A stretch of 64,000 bases of DNA from Plotosus lineatus (taxonomy: Eukaryota > Chordata > Actinopteri > Siluriformes > Plotosidae). The notes below the pieces were generated by a model that was not told the origin of the DNA, did not search any database, and was given only the letters and a program-made list of their open reading frames with translations. Below are positions 53,052-63,800 of the stretch, one piece after another. The stretch covers positions 43,450,797-43,514,796 of the forward strand of contig CM045738.1 of NCBI GenBank assembly GCA_024760905.1, given 5' to 3'. A program made the position numbers and the translations under genes. Position 1 is the first letter of the stretch; every line of letters begins with the position of its first letter.

Positions 53052-55649
53052 TGTGCTCGCGTGCGCATGGCAGCTCACCGTTTACTGTTTGCTCACTTTG
53101 GATTAAATGCAGAGGTAGTAATTTCACTTGCAGGATTATTACAGTATGCTCCATTCTGATTGGTCAATTATGGCATTCAGAGGGTTGTTACTTCTTTATA
53201 ACACTCCACTGCTTCCAAGAAGAAGAAAAAAGGAGGAGCACTTCAATGTCCCTCTGATCGCTCTGTCAGGGTTTATTTCACAATAACGTTTTCCTCTCTG
53301 TACATTAGTGGAATACGCAATGCTACGATGACATCAGTACACACAAATTCAGCCAATCCTCATGCACCCTGCATTCCTGGTACCCGCATTCATAAGCAAC
53401 TGAAAACGTGGGTTTGACCTTTAACCTTTTCTTCTGACCCCATCAAATCTAATCGTTTTGTCCTCAAATCAGACTAGACATGAATGCAAAGTTTAAAAAA
53501 AATCCTTCAATGCATTTATGCATTCACGACAAATGGTCCACGTGAGACCGCAGTGACTCCAACCTTGAAACTATGACCTCCAAAATCTAACCCGTTGATC
53601 CTCGTGTTACGGTAGGAATCTGTACAAAGGTTGGGATGAAAAAATTCTGAAAATTCCTGAATACCTTTTCTGAGGTATTGCATTCACGAGAACAGACTGG
53701 AAGAACGGATGGACGTACATCCCGAAAACATATTGCGTCCGGTCGTCCCTACTGCTGGGGCAGAGGCACAAGACAGTGGTGCTGACATATAAGAATAAAC
53801 TACATTACATCACCCTGTAATTGATAACCTTCCTATAATGAGCTATAAGGAATGAAACACACCTCTAGATCTGCCTCAGACATGAGAATGACGCTGGCCA
53901 GGTCCTGCCTCAGCTGCTCGGCTAAACGGCGCCAGGGTTCCACGTCACTGTCTACGGTATCCGAGCCGCTGTCAAACGATTGCATCGTCATCCATGCTGC
54001 ACCTCCATCATCTAAAGGAAACAACGATCGTGAGGTTATGAGAGGAAGACTGGTACAAAAAAAAAAAAAGAAAGAAAGAAAAAAAAGCTGTCCACTCTTC
54101 ACCCGACATTCATACATCGCTTTGCAGGCTTCCACGTTTCTTCATCTCGCAACAGCATGAATTTGGTGTTCGATGGAAGACATAAGAAGTAGGCTTCATC
54201 TTCCACAAATGTTCCGTCATCGTCAAGCACCACGGACACTGCTGTACCGGCACTGTAGCCCAGAGCCTGACTACCTACAGGACAAACAGGAAATGGGGTT
54301 CATTACATACAGGTGCAGAATGTTTTTTTTTTTAATAGAAGAAAAATAAACAAAAACACGTGACTGTTAAAAATACAGTGGTACCTCAATTTACGAAATT
54401 ACTCCATTCCGGAAGTGGTTTCGTAACCTGGACTTTTCACAAGTTGAACTGCATTTTACATGTAAACCGCATGATTCGTTCCAAGGCCCCCAATATTACC
54501 TTTTAAAATGATAAACGCATACCTTTTAAGGTACTTCCTTCATATTGATCATGTCTTCTTAGCAGAGTTATAATTTTACAAATGTTTATGCAAGGTTAAA
54601 AGCCTGAGACAAAAAAATAAAGTTGCAATGAGCACACTCAAGAAACTCATGAAACAAGCTGCTGCTCAAGGGAGCCGCGTCATCCCTCCTAGCCAATGGA
54701 AGGCCAGCGGGGCGAGATGTTGGGAGATAGCCAATGGGAGGGAGCTGCGTCATCCCTCCTAGCTAATGGGAGGCCAGCGGGGCAGGATGTTGGGAGATAG
54801 TCAATGGGAGAGCAACTCGTGCATTGTTTGAATTTTTGAGATGATGCTTTCGTACCGGAGACATTTTTAGGAAAATGTTTTATGTAACCTGGATTTTTCG
54901 TTTGTTGGGGCTTTCGTAAGTTGAGGTTCCACTGTAATACGCCTGTTGTGGACATCACGTACAGCATGATAGGACATTTCATGTATGACGTGGTTAGCAA
55001 GTGTGGCCTCTCTCAGCCTACTGTGGGCAAAGGTAGGGTACACACTCTGCGCAGCTCACAAGACCATCACTGGGCCAACACACACACACAAACTAAAAAG
55101 CTGGCTAAATTTAAACAAGTGTATATATTAAGTACAGTATATTTATTCGTGTAATACTTATAAAACTCTCATGGTTTTAATGTTTATTGTATCCAGTACT
55201 TTGTGGACACTGAAACCGGACAGCAGGAAGGTTCCGGGTTCGAGACTCCCAGGCTTGAGCGTTTCTGTGTGAAGTCTGCATGTCCTCCACATGCTTGTGT
55301 GGGTTTCCTCCGAGCACCGGGGTTTCCTCCAACAGTCCAAACACGAACTGGCTGTTCCAGACTGATCCTAGTTTTAAGTCTGAAAAGTTGTCTGTGTGCT
55401 TTGAGCTGTACAAGGTATACCGCCCAGTGTCGGCAGAGATAGGCTCTCTGAGTGAGAGAGGACAGTAAATACCACTTACTGTATTTAATTCTGACCTCCT
55501 GGGTTTATCTATTTAATCAAAAAGAAAAGAAAAGATGACAAAGCTGTTACTTTACCTTTAACTCTGAGCTCTTCCAGTGAAACCACCGCCACTCCAGAAT
55601 ACTTCTGCCGGGTGAAGTTACAGACTTTACAAGGTTTTATCTCCGACAT
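50035..55649 (-). CDS. dffa: DNA fragmentation factor subunit alpha (ICAD/DFF45), complete, 6 coding exons
   Basis: The six exons join in phase to 309 codons plus stop, near the usual 331 of mammals. The N-terminal CIDE-N domain (CKVCNF, SLEELR, VVLDDDGTFVEDEAYF, LCLPSNTKF) binds the nuclease CAD/DFFB. The central and C-terminal parts (RRLAEQLRQDLASVILMSE, LDRREEERQSRQLLQLYLK) match the DFF-C chaperone domain. In the family, ICAD folds CAD and keeps it inactive until caspase-3 cuts ICAD at two Asp sites, which releases CAD to fragment chromatin. Candidate sites here are DTVD at residues 102-105 and DETD at 202-205. The C-terminus is basic (TTSKRRR), like the nuclear-localising tail of long ICAD. 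Intron 1 carries a MITE and a SINE C; the introns are otherwise short. Confidence 0.94.
50545..50630 (-). mobile_element. tRNA-like SINE head fragment in dffa intron 5
   Basis: The complement shows GGTTAGTGAGTCCACTTC and GGCTTCGAGTTCC. Only the head remains. Confidence 0.45.
50780..51465 (-). mobile_element. hAT-type element remnant with a BED-like zinc finger
   Basis: On the minus strand, the right boundary CAGGGATGTGATTTTTTCC (complement, near 51465) looks like a hAT terminal repeat. A short open frame downstream encodes WDWLEKEISTDVGKKMVTN, then CTWCHDTIDYSGRG and HTKRKKH: a C-x2-C...H-x5-H BED-like finger typical of hAT transposase N-termini. No catalytic part follows; a SINE head (50700-50770) lies at the other end. 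Confidence 0.55.
51597..51942 (+). mobile_element. SINE family C with (GGAT)n tail
   Basis: Head CCTCACAGCCAGACG and GAGTTCGATTCCCAGC, body TTTGCATGTTCTCC, tail GATGGATGGATGGATGGATG. In dffa intron 5. Confidence 0.75.
52208..52332 (-). CDS. dffa: dffa coding exon 5
   Basis: Acceptor TGTTGCAG, donor CTGCAG|GTACGG, phase 1 to 0. Encodes GETMRDETDGDEVNPAVG and TSPETRLSNEELQ, with the DETD caspase-type site at residues 202-205. Confidence 0.9.
52605..52791 (-). CDS. dffa: dffa coding exon 4
   Basis: Acceptor TCAATACAG, donor CAGG|GTAGGA, phase 0 to 1. Encodes VPCADLAS and FQRVLDRREEERQSRQLLQL, the core helix of DFF-C. Confidence 0.95.
52843..53105 (+). mobile_element. SINE-like repeat (family F) with (GT)n
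   Basis: Head GGCCTGATGGTTAGAGACAC, body GTGAGCCGCACCTTCCC and AAGTGCCCTTGAGGGAAGC, interrupted by a (GT)n tract (53018-53049). A relative is at 58345-58560. Confidence 0.6.
53110..53855. other. dffa intron 3, nothing recognised
   Basis: No repeat or gene assigned in this part of the intron. Confidence 0.45.
53863..54011 (-). CDS. dffa: dffa coding exon 3
   Basis: Acceptor TCCTTTAG, donor CTAGAG|GTGTGT, phase 1 to 0. Encodes DGGAAWMTMQSFDSGSDTVD and WRRLAEQLRQDLASVILMSE. DTVD (residues 102-105) aligns with the first caspase site of mammalian ICAD. Confidence 0.94.
54116..54274 (-). CDS. dffa: dffa coding exon 2
   Basis: Acceptor TCCTGTAG, donor CGAT|GTATGA, phase 1 to 1. Encodes SVVLDDDGTFVEDEAYFLCL and PSNTKFMLLRDEETW, the acidic face of CIDE-N. 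The donor is inferred as the only one that keeps frame into exon 3. Confidence 0.92.
54376..54934. mobile_element. Mariner-type MITE in dffa intron 1
   Basis: Ends CAGTGGTACCTCAATTTACG and, inverted, CAGTGGAACCTCAACTTACG, flanked by TA. It resembles the outer element of the composite MITEs but has no inner hAT. The interior has a duplicated GCGTCATCCCTCCTAGC-AATGG segment (about 54675-54800). Confidence 0.85.
55199..55480 (+). mobile_element. SINE family C in dffa intron 1
   Basis: GGTTCCGGGTTCGAGACTCC head, GTCTGCATGTCCTCCAC body and a decayed tail. Confidence 0.65.
55556..55649 (-). CDS. dffa: dffa coding exon 1
   Basis: The ATG at 55649-55647 begins MSEIKPCKVCNFTRQKYSGV; donor AAAG|GTAAAG, phase 1. 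The paired CKVC is the usual start of ICAD CIDE-N, which supports this start. Confidence 0.95.
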
Positions 55650-55934
55650 TATGGTGTCAGTTACACATAAACATACCGTTTAAATTCTCTTTAAGTAACA
55701 TTCATGTTCACTTCACTTTAGTCCTTTCGCACTAAAGCGGTTTAATTTCACCTCAGAGATAACAAAACCCAACGTTGTTGTTGTTCTTTTTTCCACTTAT
55801 TTTTCTTCTTCTTTCTTCTTTTTTTGATGCGGCTGCCTTTTTCTTCTTCTTCGTTGTTTTATGGCAGTTGGCAAACAGCTATTTGGTGCATCACTGCCAC
55901 CTACCGGTGTAGAATGTGAATCATCATGACTTTC

Positions 55935-56275
55935 AGTTCAGTTCAGTTCATTTTCTGTAACCGTTTAATCCTAATTAGGGTCGCAGGGAGGCTGGCGCCC
56001 ATCCCAGCCAACCTCGGGCGAGGGCAGAGTACACCCTGGACAGCTCGCCAGGCCATCGCAGGGCGGAAACACGCTGACAGCTTCGCAGCCTACTCTTGTC
56101 GAAAGTCAGCAATGGTTCTTTTACATGCCTCACACCATAGACAGTGAGTGACATGGCCGGCCTTTGATAAGCCAGTTAGCTGCACTGGGGGGACAGCGAC
56201 AGTCCTGTGGGGACTCGAACCCCCAACCTTAGGATCAGTGATCCTGCACCCTATCCACTAGACCATCACTGTCAC
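55935..56275 (-). mobile_element. SINE family A
   Basis: Full-length minus-strand copy, well conserved, ending in TTCAGTTCAGTTCATTTTC at the left. Confidence 0.85.
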
Positions 56276-56416
56276 ATCATGACTTTCATTCATTCACTTT
56301 TCAAAACCGCTTCATGGTGATTTGGATCTCAAGGAGGCTGGGCGAAGGCCCTGATCAGGCCGCCGGACCGTTGCAAAGCCAACACACCTACAACCATTCA
56401 CACGCACTCAGAGCCC

Positions 56417-57354
56417 GTGACCCCCCTGACTGACATATACGTATGTACTTCTTCTTTTTCTTTCGGTTTTTCCCTTCAGGGGTCTCCACAGCGAATCATC
56501 TGCCTCCATCTCACCCTATCCTTTGCATCTTCTTCTCTTACACCAACGACCTTCATGTCCTCCAACGACCTTCATGTCCTACCTATACGTATGTACATGT
56601 GTATGAAATATCAATAAATGCATATCCAACACTATAAATGCTTATAATAACAAACATTTAAAAATAATGCACAAGATGTAAATAAAATACAGTATAAATA
56701 AACACACACATACAGATGCGGTGCGCACAGACGCACGAACACACACTCAGAATAAGCTCACTTAAAATTGTAAGTAGTTTTGTTTGGGGGTTTTGGGTTG
56801 ATGTTTGTTTGTTTGTTTGTGGTTTTTTTGTTGTTTTTGCATAACTGGCCTTGTTTTGTGGCATTTTCCTTAACTTTTTCCCTGTCTGTCTTCCTTTCGG
56901 CTTTTTCCCTTTTACTCGGGAGTCGCCACAGCGAATCATCTGATTCGCACGTTTGATTTGGCACAGGTTTTTACGTCGGATGCCCTTCCTGTCACAACCC
57001 TTTAGCAAGGGACAGAAACACGCTGACGACTTTGCAGCTACTCTTTACGAAAGTCAGCAATGGTTCTTTTACATGAACCTCACACCATAGACAGTGACAG
57101 ACATGGCCCGCCTTCGATAACCCAGTTAGCCGCACTGGGGGGGGACGGGGGGGGGGGACGGGGGGACAGTGACAGCCCTGTGGAGAGTGGGACTCGAACC
57201 CCCAACCTTTTGGATCAACTTTTTCCTTAACTTTTTCCCTATTTTTCCTTAATTTACTTTTTTTTTTTTTTTTAACTTTCAATGAATATTTTTGAAAAAC
57301 CAGTGATGCACTGAAGCCGCAGAAACCGAGGCACGAAGTAGCGAGGGATCACTG
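56417..57354. mobile_element. MITE (GATCCCTCAC family) copy 5, with nested RTE fragment and SINE B
   Basis: Right end GCGAGGGATCACTG followed by TA. An inverted RTE 3' fragment (56445-56580) interrupts CTGACTGACATATACGTATG at the left, which is partly repeated after it. A minus-strand SINE B (56885-57225) interrupts the right part, with CTTAACTTTTTCCCT on both sides as target duplication. Confidence 0.8.
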
Positions 57355-57504
57355 TATATACATTCATACACAGTGTGCTATGGATGTATACACAGCAATG
57401 GAAGAAGAGCACTGTGAATGAATTATAAAAGTGGAAGCTTGTACATGTGCATGAATGATATAGATGGTATGAATGGTACTGATATGGTGTAGTGTGGATT
57501 GGTA

Positions 57505-58225
57505 GAGAAGGTTCAGCAGGGGACTGAGTTCAGTAGGGTGACAGCTGTGGGGAAGAAGCTGTTGCTAAACATGTTGGTTTTTGTCCGAAGGCTCCTGAAG
57601 CGCTTTCTGGAGAGGAGGAGCTGAAAGAGTCTGTTGGCAGGATGAGAGGAGTCCCTAAGAATGCTGTGTGCCTGGCAAAGACATCCCTTCTTGTGGATAA
57701 CCTCAGTAGCAGGAAGTGGAGTCCCTGTGATGCGTTGGGTGGTTTTCATCACACGCTGCTGTGCCTTGTGGTCCGCAACAGAGCGATTCCCATACCAGAC
57801 TGTAGCATAGTTGGTCAGGATGCTTTCTGCAATGCAGCAGTAGAAGTTACCCACAATGTCAGCAGACAGGTGGTTCTCAGCAGACAGTGTCCTCAAGAAG
57901 AACAGATGCTGATGGGCCTTCTCAATCAGGCTGGAGGTGTTGCTTGACCAGGCCAGGTTCTCTGAGATGTGAGTGCCCAGGAATTTGAAGCTGGACACAC
58001 GTTCAACAGCAATGTCATTGATATGGATGGGGTCATGAGTGTTCTCCTTTTCCTTCCTGAAGTCCACAATGAGCTGCTTGGTTTTGCTGGTGTTCGGGAG
58101 CAGGTTTTCCCTCTGCCCAGTAGTCAGACTCATCATTGTCACTGATGAGTCGTGGTGTCGACTGCTTTATGATGGAGATGGATCCATACATAGTAACGTG
58201 AACTACAGTCATGAGTGAGGGGAGC
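57505..58225 (-). mobile_element. L2/Rex1-like LINE, second family, 5'-truncated
   Basis: The minus strand encodes NTSKTKQLIVDFRKEKE, FKFLGTHISENLAWSSNT, HLFFLRTLSAENHL and SILRDSSHPANRLF, all typical of the RT C-terminal region of CR1/L2/Rex1-group LINEs. One frame of 209 codons is open (57513-58142), but the element is 5'-truncated. Confidence 0.8.
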
Positions 58226-58649
58226 ATAAAGGAATGGGCTCAGCATACAGCTCTGAGGTATGCCAGTGTTGAGTATGATATACATTACAATTGAGAGCTG
58301 GTCCAGAGTGTAATGGTTGTCACTCTAGGCGTTAAATCTAGTGATCCATGGGGACAGCAGTGGACTAATGATTCTTGAACTAGCTGTAAAAATGTGTGGT
58401 GGTGGGAGAGTGAGCTGCACCTTCCCTTTCTCAACCTTTACATCTAAAGTGCCCTTGAACAAGGCATCTAAACCTCCAACTGCCCTCTAGGTGCTGCAAT
58501 GTGTGGCAGCCCACTTATCAGACCCTTCCGTTTTAGCTCTTAATGTATTGTTCAGTCACTTTAAATTATTATTATTAACTTTTTAAGTTAACTTGCAACA
58601 GGTCTCAAGATCCAAAGATCGACTGGAACACTCAAGAGAGATGTAATAC

Positions 58650-58932
58650 GGGCAGTGGTGGCCTGGTGGTCAGGTGTTGGATGACTGATCCTAAGGTTGG
58701 GGATTCAAGCCCCATTCTTCACAGGTTGTCACAGTCTGCAGTTGACTGGGTTATCAAAGGCAGGTCATGTCTCTCACTGTCTGTGGTGTGAAGTTCATGT
58801 AAAAGAACAATAGCTGACTTTTGACAAGAGGAGCTGCATAGCCGTCAGCGTGTTTCTACTCTGCAATGGCCTGGCGAGCCCTCACCCGGAGACGGCTGGG
58901 ATGGGCGCCAGCCTCCCCGGGACCATAAATGA

Positions 58933-58965
<33 letters not shown>
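58650..58965 (+). mobile_element. SINE family A with (GAT)n tail
   Basis: Head, body and the GGGATGGGCGCCAGCCTCC block present; it ends in GATGATGATGATGATGATG. Confidence 0.8.
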
Positions 58966-58966
<1 letters not shown>

Positions 58967-59172
58967 GATGTAATACACTGTGTTTTATAAATATCAGCAT
59001 TAAAGTAAAACATCAAGTCAAATCTGATTCTAAATTGACAAAGAAATAAATGGATAATTGTTTTCATTCTAATCATTAAGTTTAATATGTCTAATTGATG
59101 TATATTTTGATGTATAATGTATGTCATGTGTTTGCTCTGTACTTTAACGACGCCATGACTATTAAATCTCAT

Positions 59173-59179
<7 letters not shown>

Positions 59180-59209
<30 letters not shown>

Positions 59210-59252
59210 ACACACACACGCACGCACACACACACACACGCACACACACACA
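59180..59252. repeat. (CT)n and (CA)n microsatellites upstream of mitf
   Basis: CTCTCT run 59177-59208 followed by CACACGCACG repeats to 59252, directly before the putative promoter. Confidence 0.95.
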
Positions 59253-59254
59253 CC

Positions 59255-59485
59255 CGTGTGTTGGCCAATGAAAAAGGACGCAGTAAACGCGAGCTCAGCG
59301 GTGCATTGTGGGAGTTGTAGTTCTTGGTGCTGCAGCGCACAGTCAGCGTGTAGAGAAACTACAGACAGGACATCGCGGCGCTCGGAACTCTGTAGTGTCG
59401 GTTCCCGACCTGCACGTCTGTCCGCTATACAGTCTCGTGCCTGTTTACTGTCATCCGCTGGTCTGCGGAACCGGAACCGGACAGT
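59255..59485 (+). promoter_or_regulatory. Putative promoter and 5' UTR of mitf A-type first exon
   Basis: Composition changes to GC- and CpG-rich between the microsatellite and the ATG. A CCAAT box lies at 59265-59269 within TTGGCCAATG. No TATA box is evident. Confidence 0.45.
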
Positions 59486-59589
59486 ATGCAAGCGGAGTCC
59501 GGGATCGTTCCGGACCTGGAGGTCGATGAGGAGTTTTCCGAACAACCGAAAATTTATTACGAGTTGAAGAGTCAGCCAATCAAACCCAG
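59486..59589 (+). CDS. mitf: mitf coding exon 1 (A-type)
   Basis: 34 codons plus two bases. The ATG is the first in a CpG-rich 5' leader and the peptide begins as in MITF-A. Donor GTCAGT. Confidence 0.9.
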
Positions 59590-59737
59590 GTCAGTGCTGC
59601 TCGCTGTCAGTGTCCGGTAATACCGAGGACCGCGGGAGGGGTGGAGACACGGGCGGGGCGCGAGCGCAGGAAACACAGTCGCTCATTCGGTGGTTTTAAA
59701 AAAACACTTTATAAACTTTTACAGTCAGTTATTCTGT

Positions 59738-59788
<51 letters not shown>

Positions 59789-59961
59789 CTTCCATTTGCC
59801 TTTATAACAACAACAACAACAACAACAATCATCATCACCATTAAAAGAATAATTTTCCATTTTGTTTACATTTTTTAAATACTGTATATGACAATATATA
59901 AATCAGCTAAAATTATTATTATTATTATTATTATTATTATAAATACTACTACTACCACCAC

Positions 59962-60005
<44 letters not shown>

Positions 60006-60435
60006 GTGATGAATAAAACAAAAATTCAGAGGAACATTTAAAAAGAACTGAGAGCAACCTGTTAATAAATTAATCAGACTATGAAAGGTTTTAGTTCTTA
60101 CGTCCATATTTTTAAAATTACGTTTTATTCAACATAATATATTACTTTTAATAATTTATATTCAAACATAATAAACTAAACTGCAGAAGGTAAACATTCA
60201 GAATAAATAACTGAAAATTTATTTCATGATGTATGTGGCATATAAACCTGAAGAAACTGTGGGTGGGTCCGGAGTCAAGGGGCGGGGCTGTAAATTTGAT
60301 AAATGATGTACAGTACATAACATGAAAGTGTCTCCCTTGACCTCTGACCTCCTGTTATATAACGGATTCAGAATAAAATGTTGGAATTGTTTGTTTCTTC
60401 ATAACAAAATTCAATAAAGTAATTTCCTTGGTGGT

Positions 60436-60481
<46 letters not shown>

Positions 60482-60853
60482 ACACACACACTCACACACG
60501 CGCACAGACACACACACACGCGCACACACACACACACACACACACACGCGCACACACACACGCGTGCGCGCGCACACACACACACACACGCACACACACA
60601 CACACATACACACATACACACACATACTCTAATCACATGGCTGTATTAAACTTCTGCTTTTCCTTACATTGTAATTTTGTAATATTTTAATTCCAGTTTA
60701 ACACAACAACAACAACAAAATAATAATAATAATAAGAATAATAATAATAATAATAATAATAACAACAACATAATTTCCTGGTTAAGTGGAATGAATGCAG
60801 ACTAACATTAATCATAATTTGGTAAACACCATGTAATCAGTATTAGAATCTGC

Positions 60854-60901
<48 letters not shown>

Positions 60902-61143
60902 CTTGTTGTGGGGGCTTCGTGATGGTTAATAAAATTATTTATAGCGAAGACTTTTAGTCATGTAATCATATCTGTATCACATCAGGATTAACTGCTTGTC
61001 ATTTACAGACTGTGTGTGTGTGTGTGTGTATGTGAGTATGTGTTTGTGTTTGTGTGTGTGCTTGTGTTTGTTTGTGTGTGTGTGCGTGTGTGTGTGTGTG
61101 CGCGCATGTGTGTGTGTGAGTGTGTGTGTGTGCGCGTGTTTGT

Positions 61144-61183
<40 letters not shown>

Positions 61184-61303
61184 TGTTTAAAATAAAGTTG
61201 TGCAGAGTGACGCATTCTCACCCAGACTGGATTTAGCTGCATTTGCGCTCATGCTGAGTTCATTACAGCACTTAAATAAAGACATGACAAAAACAAGAGT
61301 GTC

Positions 61304-61349
<46 letters not shown>

Positions 61350-61465
61350 CACACACACACACAGTGACTCTTAAAGGTGCTTGGTGCTCCTTCTCACAGG
61401 GAAATAATCCTGACATCTGTATGAGAATTCAGCATAAAAACTACATAAAACTCATTAGTACAGCC

Positions 61466-61514
<49 letters not shown>

Positions 61515-63115
61515 TGTTATCAGTACAGTATATTTCTACATGTGTGTTCTGTAGGGGATCATGGGTCCCATTGGGACAAGGGGGACATTGGGACACTTGA
61601 CGTATTTATATAATGTGAATCCAGGGCTTTATTTCCTATTTATTTTACTAAGCCATCAACAAGGCATCACTGGGATCATCCACAAGAAAAGGTGAGCAAA
61701 AGTTTATTTTTTCACGAAAAACGTACAATTTGTCATTGCGTTCCACTTAAAACAGAACTGGCAACGAGTTTCCCAGTCCCGGTCTCCAGTGTGAAATAAT
61801 CCCATATTAACAATAAACCCAACCGGCTTCTCTCGAATCGCTCGTGAGGACTCAGGCTTTATCACGTGAACATGGGGGCCACGGGGACAATCTGAATGCG
61901 GAAACTATCGCAACCTCAACCCACGTGTAACTTTCCTATTTTTTTCAATTCAGCGGTCGATAAACTACGGTAATGATTCTGAATGTTATTTTCCAGGTTG
62001 TGAAATAATGGCACGAAATAAATAAAGAAAAACAGAAGCACGTGGGAAACTCCGGACCGCATTCCCACACCACATGTCGAGATGGTGTTCGACCGCAAGG
62101 CCTGAGGGAAACCACAAAAATAAAACCTTTTGTCGAACTCGCGCAGACAAAACGGGGGGACGTGGTGAGTAGAGCTACGGAAGACATGGTGGATGATGAG
62201 CGTATCCAGAACAAGAGCCTGACTCAGCCGCCACTGGATGAGATGGAACATTATTTGCATTCCTCGATGAGGACGACATCGATGATCGATCTTGAGGATA
62301 TAGTGGCGATCTTACCGAGACTGACGTCAACAACTGGAACAAAACGACCGCAAAAGTCGCTCGTGTTTCCGCCATGAACATGAAGCACATTGGGAATTTT
62401 TTAAAAAGTATTTTCTCATTTAACGTGGAACGTTTGTTTTATTTATTTGTCAAGGCAGGAAAATAAAGGAATCTACATTCCTGTGGGATATTTTATCTTA
62501 TTAGTTAATTCATTCATTCTTTTTCCAAACCACTTAATCCTAATTAGGGTCACAGAGAGGGTGGTGCCTATGTCAACCGACTCTGGTCAAGATCAGGGTA
62601 CACGCACTGACAGCTACGTGGATACTCTTGATGAAAGTCATAAATGGTTCTTTTACATGAACCTCCCACCACAGACAGTGAGAGACATGGCCCGCCTTTG
62701 ATAACCCAATCAGCTGCGCTGAGGGGCGGGGCAGCATTGACAGCAACGGGGCTTGTACCCCCGACCTTATGATCAGTAATCCAGCAACTGACTACCGGGT
62801 CACTACTGCTGTCTCATTTATTCAATTTCTTAGCCACTTAATCCTACTCAGGGTCACAGGGAGGCTGGTGCCCATGTCAACCAACTCTGGTCCAGATCAG
62901 GGTACACCCTGGACTACTCTACAGACCATCATTGGGCAGAAACACACTGCCGGCTACGCGGCTACTCTTGATGAAAGTCATAAATGGTTCTTTTACATGA
63001 ACCTCCCACCACAGACAGTGAGAGACATGGCCCGCCTTTGATACCTCAATCAGCTGCACTGAGGGGCGGGGCAGCAGTGTCAGCAATGGGACTTGTACCC
63101 CCGACCTTATGATCA

Positions 63116-63151
<36 letters not shown>

Positions 63152-63408
63152 GTACACGGCCGTCAGCTCAACGGTGTTCTCTCTCCTGTGTCTCCTCGTC
63201 CCGTGTCGTTCTTCGTCAACAATTGATGCGTGAGCAGCTTCATGATCAGGAGAGAAGGGAGAAAGAGTGTCGTCTAAATACCTCCTTATATACTCCGCCC
63301 ACTTCAACACAAAGATCAAACCCATACCCCTCCCAGAGTTCTGCGATTGATGTCAGCACCACCGTAGCCCCACCTGCCACCACATGTGTGCCCCCTGAAG
63401 TGCTGAGG
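59486..63408 (+). CDS. mitf: MITF-type bHLH-zip factor, first two coding exons (A-type N-terminus); continues past window
   Basis: Exon 59486-59589 encodes [17 protein letters not shown] and [12 protein letters not shown], closely matching the A-isoform first exon of MITF. The donor CCCAG|GTCAGT leaves phase 2. Exon 63153-63408 encodes a serine-rich start, [20 protein letters not shown] and PPEVLR, ending at AGG|GTAAGA where the next exon should encode VQTHLENPT-like residues. The first part binds Rag GTPases in the MITF/TFE family; the bHLH-zip region lies beyond the window. TFE3 has a similar start but diverges more, so MITF is preferred. Zebrafish has two mitf genes, of which mitfb is A-like; this copy may be mitfb. 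Confidence 0.88.
62510..62810 (-). mobile_element. SINE family A, first of two adjacent copies
   Basis: Tail CCTAATTAGGATTAAGTGG (complement) at the left, body to the head near 62750-62810. Shares several changes with its neighbour, for example GATGAAAGTCATAAATGG. Confidence 0.8.
62815..63118 (-). mobile_element. SINE family A, second of two adjacent copies
   Basis: It directly follows the previous copy and shares its diagnostic changes, so one may be a duplicate of the other. Its end abuts the (CT)n tract before mitf exon 2. Confidence 0.8.
63119..63148 (+). promoter_or_regulatory. (CT)n tract acting as polypyrimidine tract of mitf exon 2
   Basis: CTCTCT repeats lead directly into TGCAG at the acceptor of exon 2, so the microsatellite supplies the splice-site pyrimidine tract. 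Confidence 0.7.
63153..63408 (+). CDS. mitf: mitf coding exon 2
   Basis: Acceptor CTGCAG; the first base completes a Ser codon with exon 1. It encodes [15 protein letters not shown], the acidic/basic helix with DQERREKE, and AIDVS...PPEVLR. Donor GTAAGA, phase 0. Confidence 0.9.
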
Positions 63409-63420
63409 GTAAGACATTTC

Positions 63421-63427
<7 letters not shown>

Positions 63428-63452
<25 letters not shown>
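63428..63452. repeat. (CT)n after mitf exon 2
   Basis: CTCTCTCTCT in the start of intron 2, close to the donor. Confidence 0.9.
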
Positions 63453-63455
<3 letters not shown>

Positions 63456-63639
63456 GTAGTCTTCACAACACGTGAATTATCTACACACATGAGCATGAAA
63501 AATAAAAGAAGTTCATTTCTGTCTGTGTTTCATCAAAACATTTGACGAAATATCTCGTCAGTTTGTGCAATAATCCCGGTCAGACGTTGCAGTCATTATT
63601 TCTGGTGAGTCCACAAGTCAAATCCGGTGAGTAAGAACT

Positions 63640-63800
63640 GACTGGTAAGAGGAAAAGAGGAAGGACAAAGGCGAGATTTATGGACGTGGTTAAGGAGGAC
63701 ATGCAGGACACCACTGTGTCAGAGAGGCATGCAGAGGACAGATCAAGACGGAGAAGGATGATATGCTGTGGGGACCCGCCACAGAAAAAGAAGAAGAAGA
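63640..63800 (+). mobile_element. RTE 3' fragment
   Basis: Encodes RFMDVVKEDMQDTTV and RRRRMICCGDPP, the C-terminus of the RTE family, followed by GAAGAAGAAGATGATG. More diverged than the other copies. Confidence 0.75.

Larger units (their letters stand above)
59590..63152. other. mitf intron 1: microsatellite-rich, two SINEs at its end
   Basis: The intron is packed with simple repeats: (CT)n 59742-59786, (TTA)n and (TAA)n 59915-60003, (CA)n 60440-60606, (TAA)n 60718-60760, (GT)n 60856-60900 and 61012-61182, (CA)n 61305-61364 and (GT)n 61471-61512. The stretch 61560-62500 has no recognised gene. Confidence 0.8.

Noticed and set aside
60355..60649. Cys/Val- and His/Thr-rich open frames
   Set aside because: Translations of CA/GT microsatellites.
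62042..62377. 111-codon frame in mitf intron 1
   Set aside because: No recognisable motif, no splice context or homologous copy in the window; kept as unassigned sequence.
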